DNA of 64,000 nucleotides, taken from NCBI RefSeq assembly GCF_900106945.1, contig NZ_FNNE01000013.1, positions 1 through 64,000 on the forward strand, written 5' to 3'. This document shows positions 7,886 through 18,093 of the stretch, piece after piece; position 1 is the stretch's first letter, and every line of letters starts with the position of its first letter. The notes under the pieces are model-generated. The model had not been told where the DNA came from and ran no database searches. It worked only from the letters and a program-made list of their open reading frames with translations. Origin of the DNA: Marinobacter mobilis. Lineage in GTDB: Bacteria > Pseudomonadota > Gammaproteobacteria > Pseudomonadales > Oleiphilaceae. The position numbers and the translations under genes were made by a program.

Positions 7886-8932
7886 TCAGGCGGAATCCCG
7901 TTGCTGCTTGCGCTTGAGCAGGCAGGATTCCTCAATGGTTTTGACAAGTTCTCTGGCCAGCTGCTCAGGCGTTCCGATAAAACTGGTGCAACCGGTGGCG
8001 GCGATCGAATCCGGCATCGAGCTGTTGGCGCAGCTGGCGCTGTCCTGTACCCAGATGCGACTGCCGTGGGCTTTCAGCAGCGGGGCGGCAATGGCGCCGT
8101 CACTGCCCATGCCCGAAAACAGGATTGCGTTGCAGCGGGCACCATAATGATCGCCGACGTTGAGCAGCACCTGATCGATGGAGGGCCCATACAGCCCGGG
8201 CCACGGGGTATCCTTACGGGCAAGGCGGCCATCGCTGGCGATGTACCATTCGTGCTCAACCGGCAGCAAAACCACGTCGCCGTTGTTGACCGTGATACCT
8301 TCGCTGGCGTGTTTGAGCTGGTAATGGGCGTGGCGACCAAGCACCCGGGTCAGCACGTCGGTAAAGTTGCCATCAATGTGCTGGGCGTAGATGAACCCCA
8401 CCGGCAGCCCGGCAGGGAGGTGATCCAGAAAGGCCTTGACCGCAGCCGGACCGCCCAGGGAGGCGCCCAGTATCCAGATATCCTGTGCCGGCTGGTCGGC
8501 AGCGGCCGGGCTCACCCACCGGGGCAGCTCGGGGGCTTCCGATGCCTCGGTGGCGGCCAGTTGTTCGAGGCTGTCGGCAGAATCGAGCTGCTCCAGGGTG
8601 CCAAGATTCTGTTCCAGCTTGTCCTGAAGCCGCCGTTCCCAGCGGAAGTAGTCGGTGGTGCCGGGCTTGGGGGCCGGAGCGACCCCGAACAGCACCGGTA
8701 CGTTGGTGTGTTCGAGCAGGAATTCGAACAGGTCGGGGTGGTCGGCCTCATCCTCGAGGGTCACCAGCCAGATTTCCGCCTCCGGTACCTGGGGGTAGCC
8801 CTCCAGGCGTTCCGGGTCGCCGCTGAAGCTGGCATTCAGGCCGAAGCGGGACACCGCCTCCTGGAGCCGGTGTCGTTGCAGGACATCGTCAGAAACGATG
8901 CCGACCGCCGGCCGGCCAGCGCTTCCGGCCAT
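7886..8932 (-). CDS. chpB: chemoreceptor methylesterase ChpB (CheB-type)
   Basis: A 348-residue CheB-family enzyme that removes methyl groups from the receptor PilJ, opposing PilK. The C-terminal catalytic domain has the nucleophile motif GASLGGP, the histidine motif YAQHID and the GMGSDGA loop. The N-terminal 120 residues have the outline of a receiver domain, but there is no D-x-x-(M/P)P phosphoacceptor motif where expected (it reads IWLVTLED), so phospho-regulation may be lost, as is known for some ChpB-like proteins. Its ATG overlaps the chpA stop (TGATG), indicating translational coupling. Confidence 0.88.
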   Translation of the reverse strand: MAGSAGRPAVGIVSDDVLQRHRLQEAVSRFGLNASFSGDPERLEGYPQVPEAEIWLVTLEDEADHPDLFEFLLEHTNVPVLFGVAPAPKPGTTDYFRWERRLQDKLEQNLGTLEQLDSADSLEQLAATEASEAPELPRWVSPAAADQPAQDIWILGASLGGPAAVKAFLDHLPAGLPVGFIYAQHIDGNFTDVLTRVLGRHAHYQLKHASEGITVNNGDVVLLPVEHEWYIASDGRLARKDTPWPGLYGPSIDQVLLNVGDHYGARCNAILFSGMGSDGAIAAPLLKAHGSRIWVQDSASCANSSMPDSIAATGCTSFIGTPEQLARELVKTIEESCLLKRKQQRDSA

Positions 8933-11900
8933 CAGTTGTCACCGGTCAGCCGTTCAATGGTTGCCAGCAGCTCGGCTTCCTGGAACGGCTTGCCAAGATA
9001 CTCGTTCACGCCAATGGACAAGGCGCGGTCGCGGTGCTTCTGACCGGTCCGGGAGGTGATCATACAGATCGGTGTATCCCGCAGGGTCTCGTCGTGACGG
9101 ACAAAGCTGGCGACTTCGAAACCGTCCATTCGCGGCATTTCGATATCCAGCAGAATGATGTCCGGACGGTGATCCTGCAGCTGGGCCACGGCATCGAGGC
9201 CATCTTTGGCGGTGACCACTTCCATACCGTTGCGTTCCAGCAGGCGTGAGGTGACCTTGCGCACCGTCACCGAGTCATCCACCACCATGACAATGGTTGC
9301 CCGCTCTTCCCGGCGTACCGAGTCCTGGGCGCCCTGCAGTCTGGCCTGGCGCTGACGCTCGGACAGAATGTCGGAACGGATCATGGCCGGAAGATCGAGG
9401 ATCACCACCACATTACCGTCACCGAGAATGGTAGCTCCGGAAACCCCGCGCACGGAGCTGAACTGGGGACCGAGGGATTTCACCACGATTTCCCGGCTGC
9501 CCAGCAGACTGTCCACTTGCAGGGCCATGGGCTGCTCGGCACCGCGCACCAGAATCACCGGCAGCGGCAGCGCCTGACCCTGCAGTTTGGGCTGGTGTTC
9601 ACTGTGCAACAGGCTGCCAAGATACTGCAGGCGGTACTGCTGGCCAGCGTACTCGTACAGCGGTGCATCCGGCTTGTAGTATTCCTCGAGTTCGTAAGTG
9701 CTGACCCGAACGATACCCTCGATGGTATTGAGCGGAATGGCGTAGAAATCTTCGCCGGTGGTCACCATCAACGCACGGTTGACGGATACGGTGAACGGCA
9801 GGCGGACGGTGAACGTCGTGCCCTGGCCGAGGGCGGAGTCGATATCGAGCGCGCCACCGAGCTGTTTGATTTCGCTGGCCACCACGTCCATACCTACGCC
9901 ACGGCCAGAGATCTGGGTCACCTTCTGGGCGGTCGAGAAGCCTGGCTGGAGGATGAACTGCAGCACCTCACGGTCGGTCAGGTCTTCATCTTCCCGCAGC
10001 ATGCCCTGACGGATGGCCTTGTCGCGGATGACCGGGATCGGGATGCCCTTGCCATCGTCGATCATCCGCAGCACCACATCACCGCCTTCGCGGGTCAGCG
10101 AGAGCGTAATCTCCCCGGCTTCCGGCTTGCCTGCGGCCTTGCGCTCATCCGGCATTTCGATGCCATGGTCAAGGGCATTACGCAGCATGTGCTCAAGCGG
10201 GGCAATCATGCGCTCGAGAATGTTACGGTCCATTTCCCCTTCCGGGTTACGGACATCGAATTCCACCTTCTTGCCCAGCTCGCCGCTGATCTGTCGCACG
10301 ATCCGCCGCAGGCGCGGCACCATGGATGCGAACGGGATCATGCGGGTCTTCATCAGACCTTCCTGCAGCTCGGTATTGATCCGCGACTGCTGTACCAGCA
10401 GGGTTTCGGTATCACGGATCCGGTCTGACAGGGTTTCCCGCAAGTCGGCAAGGTCAGACGAGGACTCGCTGAGGGCCCGGGACAGCTGCTGAATGGACGA
10501 ATAGCGGTCCATTTCCAGGGGATCGAAGTCTTCCCCGTAATCCGGGCCATGTTCACGCTCGGTACGGAACAGAATCTGCGCCTCGGTTTCGATGTCCATG
10601 CGCCGCAACTGCTCTCGCAGTCGCTCAATGGTCGCGGCCATTTCGTCGAGGGTATAGCTGAAGTCGCTGGTCTGTTGTTCCAGGCGGCCACGGGTAATAC
10701 TGGTCTCACCGGCCAGGTTGACGAGTTCGTCCAACAGCGGCGCCGAGACCCGGATGGATTCCTGGGTACCCGTGCGGGTGCTGGCCGCGGCTTTCTTGAC
10801 GGGCTGGCGTGCCGGTTTGGGCTGCTGTACCGGCGCTTCAGCAGGCTCGGCCGCCGCGGGGAGTGGTGCGGCTTGCTCCGGCGCGGGTGCTGGCGTGATC
10901 GGTGCCGACGGCCGCGGAGTTTCCAGCGTGTTTTCGGGCTTTGCCGGTTCGGCTGGCTGAGCCGGAGTCAGGCCGGTCTCGAACTGACCCTTGACCTCGG
11001 CAAGTTGCGCGACGATGCCGTCGTAATCGGCGGTAATGGCCTGCCAGGCATCGGCGTTCGGCAAATTGCCACCGAGGTCGATCAGCCGGGTCTCCAGACC
11101 ATGGGAGCGATCCCCCAGGGATTTCAGCTGGGCCAGGCGGGCACCACCCTTGAGGGTATGCAGAACACGCTGGGCTTCCTGATTGAAATGATGACTGCCA
11201 GGATCTTTCTGCCAGTCGGCCAGCAGGTGTTCGAGTTGATCCACCAGCTCGGCGGCTTCCTCAAGGAAGATCTCGATCACTTCCTGGTCCACCGGCTCGG
11301 CAGACGCTGACGTATCGGCTTCGCTGGCAGCTCTTTCCGCGCTCGCTTCGGCGGCTTTGATGTCAGCCAGCAGTGTCGGATCGACGACAGGCTTCTCGCC
11401 CTCTTCAACGCCGTTGAGCATTTTCTGCAAGGCATCGTTTGCGCGTTCGCTCAGGGCCAGAACCGTGGTTTGGTTGCCACTGCCCCGAACCAGAGAATCG
11501 AGCAGGCTTTCCCAGTGCTCTGCCAGTTCGGCAAAGACATCGGCATCGGCGAGACGGGCGCCACCTTTGAGGGTGTGCAGTTCCTGTTGCAGCTGGGTTA
11601 TGCCAGTAAGCTCGTCGGGCGCGGCTTTCCACTGCGACAGACACTCGTCGATGGCGGCATGGATCTCCAGGCCTTCATCGAGGAATACGCCGACCAGGTC
11701 ATCACTGCTATCGGTGCTTTCGGCTGCCATGGCGGGCACATCGACATCTTCGATTGCGACGGCCGACGCCTGTGGCCCGGCGGGCGTTCCGCTGAGGATG
11801 GCCTTGACCTCTGCCTCCAGCTCATGGGCAGGGGGACAGGGTTTCTGGGTCGCAACCTGTTCCACCATCTGGGCAAGGCGGTCGTGGCAGGCAAACAGCA

Positions 11901-14900
11901 GCTCGACCATCTGTGGCGTTGCGGCTATCTGACCTTCGGCGATTTTCTCGAACAGGTCTTCCAGTACGTGCGTGAGGTCGCCAATGGCCGCAACGCCGGC
12001 CATGCGGGCACCCCCCTTGAGGGTATGCACATCCCGCTGCAGCTCCGCAGCAATGTCGCGGCTGGCCGGATCTTCGCTCCAGGCATGGAGCGCACTGCCG
12101 GTGGAGTTGATCAGGTCATAGGCTTCTTCGAGGAAAATGCCAACCAGCTCAGGATCCTGCTCGGCCAACAGGTTTGCTGGTGTGTCGGCGTTCTCCTCAG
12201 ACTCCGTCAGTATGTCGTCCTGACCAGGCGTCAGCATCTCGCTGATGCCCTGTTCCAGTTCGCTCAGGTCGAGGCTGTCTGCCTCGGGCTCCGGAATGGC
12301 GGCCTCTTCGATCGTGGCCTCGGGCTCGGGAACGACGGTCTCATCGACGTCGGGCTCGGTGACCGCCATTTGCGGTTCGGTTTCCGTGGTTTCCGCCTGA
12401 CCGTCACTGCAGGCCGCATGCAGTTCCTGAACCAGACCGGGCACCGAGGGGCAGTGGCCGCTGTCGGCAATCGCTTCAACCAGTGCCGCGAGCTGATCAT
12501 GGGCACGCAGCGCCAGTTCAGTACGCGCATCGGTGGCAGCGATACGGCCGTCGGCAATACGTTCAAACAGGGTTTCCATTTCATGGGCGATATCGGCGAT
12601 GGCGTTGATATCGGCCATGCGGGCACCCCCTTTGAGGGTGTGCAGTTCCCGCTGCAGCTCTTTAACCAGCTCGGGCTGTTCAGGGTTGTTTTGCCACTGG
12701 TGCAGCTGCTCGCTGGTGGTGTCGATGATTTCCCCGGCCTCTTCGAGGAAGATCTCAGCCAGTTCCGGATCCAGATCGGCCATGGAACTTTCTTCGCCGA
12801 AGTCAGGTGCCTGAGCTACCGAGTCCTCGGCAATTTCGCCGGCGCCGGAGTCAGCCTCGGATTCGTCCGGCTCAACGCCCAGATCCGGTTCTGCTATCTC
12901 GGCGGCTTCGTCAACGAATGCCTCGGTGATGGTCGGAAGTTCGATGTCCTCTTCCGGTACCTCGGCGGCGGTGACTGCTTCCTGATCACCCTCGATGTAG
13001 GCGTGAATCTCGGCGATCAAATCGGGTGCTGGACGTGGAGGCTGTTTCTGCTCAAGTGCGTCGACCATGCTCGTGAGTCGGTCATGGCTGCGGAACAGCA
13101 GGTCCGAAAGGCGGTCGTTAACGGCCAGGCGTTCGTCGGTCAGGCCTTCAAACAGGGTCTCAAGCTCGTGAGCGAGATCTCCGATGGCGGGGATGTCGGA
13201 CAGTCGGGCTCCGCCCTTGAGCGTGTGCAAGTCCCGCTGTAATGACTGCAGCAGCGCCGGGGTGTCTGGGTTCTCACTCCACTGGTGGAGGGTTTCTGCG
13301 GTGTTGTCGACCAGTTCGCGGGCCTCTTCCAGGAAAATCTCCGCCAGTTCCTGATCGTCTTCCTCGTCGACCTCCATCCGCTGTGGCGGTTCCGCCGGTT
13401 CGGCTTCCATCTCGTCAAGTTCAAGCTCAAAGCCGCGGTCAATGGCCTCGAGTTCCCCGCCGAATGTCTCACCGAACGCGTCTTCTGCGGCGGTCGCTTC
13501 GGGCGCAAGGGGCGCCTCGAGCAGCGCCTGCAGTGCCTCGTTCAAGGCATTGTCAGGTTTGGCCGCCAGACCTGCAGCAATCTGATCCATCATATTGATC
13601 AGTTGTTCATGGCCTGCCCGAAGGGTGTCGATGAGCTGCAGGTCGCCTGCAACGGCGACGTCCTTCATTGCTGCGTACAATTCGGCCAGCAGCCGGGCGA
13701 GATCGGATACATCGTTAAGCCCGGCCTGGTCTCCACCAGAAGCCAGTTGCTGAAGCTCATGGCCAAGCATGTCCAGCGGCTGGTTCTCTGTTGGGGTCTC
13801 AATCCACTGGTCGAGGATGCGGTCGGCATCCAGCAGGGTGTCGAGCCCTTCACTGAGGAACAGCTGCACCAGGTGCGGGTTGGGTAGGGCTTCGCTTGTT
13901 TTGGTCTCGGCGTCGTCGCGACGTCCCAGGGAGCGCGCAGCGACGTCGTTCAGGCGTTGCAGGTACTCTTCCGTCCCCGCGAGGGTGGCCTGTGGATCCT
14001 CACGCAGCTGGGCCAGACCCTGGTTGAGAAACCGGCAGGCGTCGGCCATCAGGGCGAGGACGTCCCGGTCCGCCTTCAGTCCGGCGGCGCGGGCATCCTT
14101 GACGTACCGCTCCAGCGGCGTGATGACGTTGGCAATCGGGGCAATGGAGGCGGTGTGAGCACTGCCTTTAAGCGTGTGCAGGGCACGTGACACATCGTCA
14201 GTGTAGGCTGCGCTGGCCTTGTCACCGGCGTTGTCGAGGAACGCGCGCAGGGTCTGCAGGTGTGTCTCTGTCTCGCTTTCAAAAATATCCAGCAGGACAG
14301 AATCGACGTTGTCATCACTGTCATCGATATCCAGATCGCTGCCGACGTCGATATCAATGATGTATTCGGGTTCTTCCTGTTCCGGCATCGCCCGGGTGTC
14401 GGGGATGTCGCCACTGGCGATGGCATTGGCCCGGGCTTCCAGGGGCGCCGGGTCAAGAGAGGCTGGCTGTCGTTGCTCGAAGTCCCTGACAAGGTCAGGC
14501 AACACTGCTGTCACGTCCTGAAGCAGCGTGCCTATGGTTTCGTTCATCAGGATGGAGCCATCAATCACCCGGTTGAGCATGTTCTCGATCGACCAGGACA
14601 GTTCGCCAACCACCAGGGCGCCGACCATCCGGCCACTGCCCTTGAGGGTATGAAAGGCGCGGCGGACTTCCGCCAGGGCACTGCGGTCATCGAACTGGCG
14701 AACCAGCATCGGCAGGTACTGGCGGATGGTGTCGAGCACCTCGCCTGCTTCCTCGACAAAAATCTCGAGGATCTCATCATCGATCAGATCGTCGTCGGCC
14801 TCCGGCTCTTCCCGGGTGGTTACCGTCGGCAGCGGCTCAGGTTCGAGGTTTGCCTCTTCGCCGGTCACTTCCAGAACCGGCAGCTCTTCGGTGTCCGGCT

Positions 14901-17157
14901 GGCTGAGAGCGTCAGCGGAATCGGTGATTTCTGGCGCTGGTTCGGGCTCAGGCTCAGGCTCGTTGAAGGTGCTCACTTTGCTGGTCGTGGCCAGGGCTTC
15001 TGCGCGGGCGATCAGGTCACTGACGTCGCCATCAGCCTTGCCATGGCGGAATTCTTCGATCAGCTGCGGAATGCGGTCATTCACGTTGCTGACCAGCGAG
15101 AACAGGTCGTCGTTCGGTTTGACGGTCTGCTCGATCACCCGGTTCAGCAGATTCTCAACGGCCCAGGCCAGTTCGCCCAGACTCTTGGCATTGACCATCC
15201 GGCCACTGCCCTTGAGGGTGTGGAACGCCCGCCGAACTTCGGTCAGCGCTTCACGGTCGTCGTGATCCTGATACAGGCGAGGGAAGTATTCGTGGATGGT
15301 TTCCAGGACCTCGGAAGCTTCTTCGACGAAAATCTCGAGAATTTCATCGTCCAGCAGTTCGTCATCGGACGCTTTTTCCGTGTCGGCAACAGGCTCGGGG
15401 CTTTCGAGCGGAGCAGTGGGCGCCTCCGCGGCGGTTTGCGGATGTTGCCAGGTGGGCTCGGCGCCTGCCGGGAAACCCAGCACTTCAAGACTGCGTTCCG
15501 CCACATCCAGGATGGAATCGCTGGTGACACCGTCGGCGACCTGCTCCAGATAGTATTCGATACTGGTGATGGTATCGGCCAGCGGCTCCATCTGGTTCCA
15601 TTCCGGCGCATGTTCGGCACTCAGCAGCACCTGACTGATATAACGTTCGGCCGCGTCCAGAATATCGGCAACCCGGTTCAGGGGGATCAGTCGCAGGCCA
15701 CCGCAAATGCTGTGCAGGAGTCCGGGTACGTGTTCAATTTCACGCTGGTCCCACTGGGAGGCAAGGAAGTTGACGACGGCGGTCTTGACCTGCTCCAGGG
15801 TGTTTCGGGATTCCCGCAGCAGGGCATTGCTGGCATCGCTGAGTTCCTGGATGCCAAGGCGAGGCTTGCCATCTTCCTGGGGTTCTTCTGGCTCGACGGG
15901 GTGGTCGCTGTCGAGCCCGGCCAGGCTTGCTTCGATGTAGAGCAGGGCGCCGGCAATATCCATCAGGGTGCCATCGTCCACCGCCTCGGTCTGGTTAACC
16001 AGCTGGGCAATAGTGTCGATCTGCTCGCTCACGACCTGTCGCGGAATACCCAGACCGAGGACTGCGAGGGTATTGGCAACCTGACGCAGGCCCGGTTGCA
16101 GGTCTTCGAGCTCCTGATTGCTGCGGTATTCGGCACGTACGAACAGGTCGAGCTGGTCCTTGAGCTTGGCGAGTTCTTCGTTGAGCGCACTGACCACCGA
16201 ATGAATCGCTTCGCGGCCGGGGCCGGCCACACGGCTGCGGGCGGCACTGACGTCGTCGTCGGAGGGCAGTGCTTCGTCGAGTTTATAGTCAGCACGCAAC
16301 CGGCTGGCGTAGGGGGTGTTCAGATCCCGGGCCCGTGCGACGTAGTAGAGCAAGTGCTTGAACAGAGCCTGAGGAACCGGCTGCTGGAGTATGTCGATGT
16401 GCTCATCGATCAGGCGCTTGAGTTCGCTGTCGAGGGTACGGAGGATCGATTTGACCGCCGTGTTGACCGGGTTGTCGCCGCTCTGAATCGATTCGATAAA
16501 GGCGCCGGCGGCAATCCACAGCTGTTCCCGGGGACTGTTCAGGCACAGTTTGATCAACCGCTGAATGACCTTCTGCAGGTAATCTAAATGGGCGTGCAGG
16601 TCTTCTTCGCGAACAATACCGGCCAGCGCGAACTGGTACATCTGGCGCAGCTTGCGGATGTGGCCCAGCACCTTCGGGTCCTGCAGCCGTTGTGACGCAT
16701 TGGCCGGGGCCCGTTTCTGGGCGGGGCTCAGGTCCGGTTTGAACAGCGAGGTGTCTGACAGCAGCGATTCGCCGCGGGCGGCGCGCAGGTCATTGAGCAA
16801 TGGCAGCAGCACCAGCGGGAAGTCATCCTTGCTGCTGGCCAGGTGTTCGAGGTACTGGGGAAGCTGAAGGATTGCTTCCATCAATACTTCCACAGCTTCG
16901 TCAACGCTGGCGACCGTCTCGTTGAGGATAGCCTGGGTGAGCTTCTCCATCTCCTCGGTGAGCAGCGCTGCACCGTAGAGCTCCACCATCTGTAAGGTGC
17001 CGTGGACCTGATGGAGGTAGTTCAGGCAGAAACGCAGGCGAGCGGTATCGTCGCGGTTCTCCACGAAGCCCTCCAGCGCCTGTTGACCCTGAATCAGCGT
17101 TTCTTGTATCTCACCCCGAACCCAATCCAGGGCTATGCTGTCATGGTGATTGCCCAT
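8932..17157 (-). CDS. chpA: giant multi-Hpt hybrid histidine kinase ChpA
   Basis: A 2741-residue CheA-type kinase that controls type IV pilus motility through PilG and PilH. Eight canonical HTLKG histidine-phosphotransfer sites lie near residues 645, 836, 994, 1310, 1505, 1711, 1860 and 2000. Two degenerate ones precede them (HQVHG near 50, HSICGG near 481). A Pro/Ala-rich linker leads to the dimerisation region, an ATPase domain (N-box MLRNALDHGIEM near 2326, DDGKGI), a CheW-like domain and a C-terminal receiver with Asp in LLDIEMP (near 2670). The ATG at 17157 has GGAG five bases upstream; a GTG at 17163 is the alternative. P. aeruginosa ChpA is about 2470 residues, so this one is longer. 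Confidence 0.96.
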   Translation of the reverse strand: MGNHHDSIALDWVRGEIQETLIQGQQALEGFVENRDDTARLRFCLNYLHQVHGTLQMVELYGAALLTEEMEKLTQAILNETVASVDEAVEVLMEAILQLPQYLEHLASSKDDFPLVLLPLLNDLRAARGESLLSDTSLFKPDLSPAQKRAPANASQRLQDPKVLGHIRKLRQMYQFALAGIVREEDLHAHLDYLQKVIQRLIKLCLNSPREQLWIAAGAFIESIQSGDNPVNTAVKSILRTLDSELKRLIDEHIDILQQPVPQALFKHLLYYVARARDLNTPYASRLRADYKLDEALPSDDDVSAARSRVAGPGREAIHSVVSALNEELAKLKDQLDLFVRAEYRSNQELEDLQPGLRQVANTLAVLGLGIPRQVVSEQIDTIAQLVNQTEAVDDGTLMDIAGALLYIEASLAGLDSDHPVEPEEPQEDGKPRLGIQELSDASNALLRESRNTLEQVKTAVVNFLASQWDQREIEHVPGLLHSICGGLRLIPLNRVADILDAAERYISQVLLSAEHAPEWNQMEPLADTITSIEYYLEQVADGVTSDSILDVAERSLEVLGFPAGAEPTWQHPQTAAEAPTAPLESPEPVADTEKASDDELLDDEILEIFVEEASEVLETIHEYFPRLYQDHDDREALTEVRRAFHTLKGSGRMVNAKSLGELAWAVENLLNRVIEQTVKPNDDLFSLVSNVNDRIPQLIEEFRHGKADGDVSDLIARAEALATTSKVSTFNEPEPEPEPAPEITDSADALSQPDTEELPVLEVTGEEANLEPEPLPTVTTREEPEADDDLIDDEILEIFVEEAGEVLDTIRQYLPMLVRQFDDRSALAEVRRAFHTLKGSGRMVGALVVGELSWSIENMLNRVIDGSILMNETIGTLLQDVTAVLPDLVRDFEQRQPASLDPAPLEARANAIASGDIPDTRAMPEQEEPEYIIDIDVGSDLDIDDSDDNVDSVLLDIFESETETHLQTLRAFLDNAGDKASAAYTDDVSRALHTLKGSAHTASIAPIANVITPLERYVKDARAAGLKADRDVLALMADACRFLNQGLAQLREDPQATLAGTEEYLQRLNDVAARSLGRRDDAETKTSEALPNPHLVQLFLSEGLDTLLDADRILDQWIETPTENQPLDMLGHELQQLASGGDQAGLNDVSDLARLLAELYAAMKDVAVAGDLQLIDTLRAGHEQLINMMDQIAAGLAAKPDNALNEALQALLEAPLAPEATAAEDAFGETFGGELEAIDRGFELELDEMEAEPAEPPQRMEVDEEDDQELAEIFLEEARELVDNTAETLHQWSENPDTPALLQSLQRDLHTLKGGARLSDIPAIGDLAHELETLFEGLTDERLAVNDRLSDLLFRSHDRLTSMVDALEQKQPPRPAPDLIAEIHAYIEGDQEAVTAAEVPEEDIELPTITEAFVDEAAEIAEPDLGVEPDESEADSGAGEIAEDSVAQAPDFGEESSMADLDPELAEIFLEEAGEIIDTTSEQLHQWQNNPEQPELVKELQRELHTLKGGARMADINAIADIAHEMETLFERIADGRIAATDARTELALRAHDQLAALVEAIADSGHCPSVPGLVQELHAACSDGQAETTETEPQMAVTEPDVDETVVPEPEATIEEAAIPEPEADSLDLSELEQGISEMLTPGQDDILTESEENADTPANLLAEQDPELVGIFLEEAYDLINSTGSALHAWSEDPASRDIAAELQRDVHTLKGGARMAGVAAIGDLTHVLEDLFEKIAEGQIAATPQMVELLFACHDRLAQMVEQVATQKPCPPAHELEAEVKAILSGTPAGPQASAVAIEDVDVPAMAAESTDSSDDLVGVFLDEGLEIHAAIDECLSQWKAAPDELTGITQLQQELHTLKGGARLADADVFAELAEHWESLLDSLVRGSGNQTTVLALSERANDALQKMLNGVEEGEKPVVDPTLLADIKAAEASAERAASEADTSASAEPVDQEVIEIFLEEAAELVDQLEHLLADWQKDPGSHHFNQEAQRVLHTLKGGARLAQLKSLGDRSHGLETRLIDLGGNLPNADAWQAITADYDGIVAQLAEVKGQFETGLTPAQPAEPAKPENTLETPRPSAPITPAPAPEQAAPLPAAAEPAEAPVQQPKPARQPVKKAAASTRTGTQESIRVSAPLLDELVNLAGETSITRGRLEQQTSDFSYTLDEMAATIERLREQLRRMDIETEAQILFRTEREHGPDYGEDFDPLEMDRYSSIQQLSRALSESSSDLADLRETLSDRIRDTETLLVQQSRINTELQEGLMKTRMIPFASMVPRLRRIVRQISGELGKKVEFDVRNPEGEMDRNILERMIAPLEHMLRNALDHGIEMPDERKAAGKPEAGEITLSLTREGGDVVLRMIDDGKGIPIPVIRDKAIRQGMLREDEDLTDREVLQFILQPGFSTAQKVTQISGRGVGMDVVASEIKQLGGALDIDSALGQGTTFTVRLPFTVSVNRALMVTTGEDFYAIPLNTIEGIVRVSTYELEEYYKPDAPLYEYAGQQYRLQYLGSLLHSEHQPKLQGQALPLPVILVRGAEQPMALQVDSLLGSREIVVKSLGPQFSSVRGVSGATILGDGNVVVILDLPAMIRSDILSERQRQARLQGAQDSVRREERATIVMVVDDSVTVRKVTSRLLERNGMEVVTAKDGLDAVAQLQDHRPDIILLDIEMPRMDGFEVASFVRHDETLRDTPICMITSRTGQKHRDRALSIGVNEYLGKPFQEAELLATIERLTGDN

Positions 17158-17168
17158 AACCACTCCGG

Positions 17169-18068
17169 TTATTCTTCGTCAGACTGGCGTCGAATCCACG
17201 CCAGTACCTTCTCCGAGGGAACTCGTTGCAGGCCGGGAGGTTGCCAGTCGGTCAACTCTCCCTGGCCAAGGACGAGAAGTCCCCCGGGCGCCAGTCGCTC
17301 TGCAAGTCGCTTGACAATTTCTCGCCGCCGCCAGCGGCGGAAATAAATCAGCAGGTTCTGGCAGAAGATAATGTTCATTCCGTGCATCGGTGCCTGCTTC
17401 AGGTCCAGGACATTGAGCCTGGTGAAACACACCCGTTCACGAATGCTTTTAATTATTTCGACGGAGTTCCGTTCCGCTGGCCGGAAATACCGGGCCTTTA
17501 ACCGTTCATCCATAGCCTCAAGCTTGCGGGCATTGAACAGGCCTCGCTGTCCCTTGTCGATCGCCGGCTTACTGATGTCTGAGCCGGTGATTCCGAACAG
17601 TGGCGGCAGCGCCAGCTGGCTCATGCTTTCGTTAAGCAGCATGGCCAGGGTGTAGGGCTCCTCGCCGGTGGAACAGCCAACACTCCAGACTTCCAGGGGG
17701 CGTTTTCGCAAGGCCTCCCTGGGCCGGGTCAGGATGTAGTCCGAAACCAGTTTGCAGGCATCCGGGTCGCGAAAAAACCGGGTTTCCTGCACCGTGAGCC
17801 GATCCACGAGGGTCGACCACTCAACAATGGCTTCCGGGCTGGACACCACTTTCTCGTAGTAGGCCTGATAGCTGCTGCACCCAATTTCCCGCATCCGTAT
17901 GCCCAGGTTGGTTTCCAGGAACGACTTGCGTTCCGCCACCAGGGTAATGCCTGTCCGGTGTTCAAGCAGTGTCTGCCACTGGTTGAACTGCGCCTCATCC
18001 ATCGCCGGGAGCCGACGAACGGACCAGATGCCGTTGGCGGATGACAGGTTGTCGGGTGCTTCAGCCAT
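17169..18068 (-). CDS. pilK: chemoreceptor methyltransferase PilK (CheR-type)
   Basis: A 299-residue CheR-family S-adenosylmethionine-dependent methyltransferase acting on glutamates of PilJ. The N-terminal helical part contains RTGITLVAERKSFLETNL. The Rossmann core has the SAM motif VWSVGCSTGEEPYTLAM, then GSDISKPAI and FCQNLLIYF, all typical of CheR. It lies 25 bp after pilJ and its stop is 11 bp before the chpA start. It is the writer of the adaptation cycle in which ChpB is the eraser. Confidence 0.92.
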   Translation of the reverse strand: MAEAPDNLSSANGIWSVRRLPAMDEAQFNQWQTLLEHRTGITLVAERKSFLETNLGIRMREIGCSSYQAYYEKVVSSPEAIVEWSTLVDRLTVQETRFFRDPDACKLVSDYILTRPREALRKRPLEVWSVGCSTGEEPYTLAMLLNESMSQLALPPLFGITGSDISKPAIDKGQRGLFNARKLEAMDERLKARYFRPAERNSVEIIKSIRERVCFTRLNVLDLKQAPMHGMNIIFCQNLLIYFRRWRRREIVKRLAERLAPGGLLVLGQGELTDWQPPGLQRVPSEKVLAWIRRQSDEE

Positions 18069-18093
18069 GAACGGTCATGTGCCTCACCGGTGG

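Noticed and set aside
11140..13230. Regularly spaced similar DNA segments (CCCTTGAGGGTATG-like) suspected as a repeat array
   Set aside because: They are the codons of the HTLKGGAR motif in successive Hpt domains of chpA; spacing follows protein domains, not CRISPR geometry.
14260..16587. A 775-codon open frame antisense to chpA, with others at 11470-13242 and 9517-10428
   Set aside because: They are mirror frames of a GC-rich gene with strong third-position bias; their composition is not protein-like and they lack ribosome sites. The minus strand encodes the clear ChpA domains.
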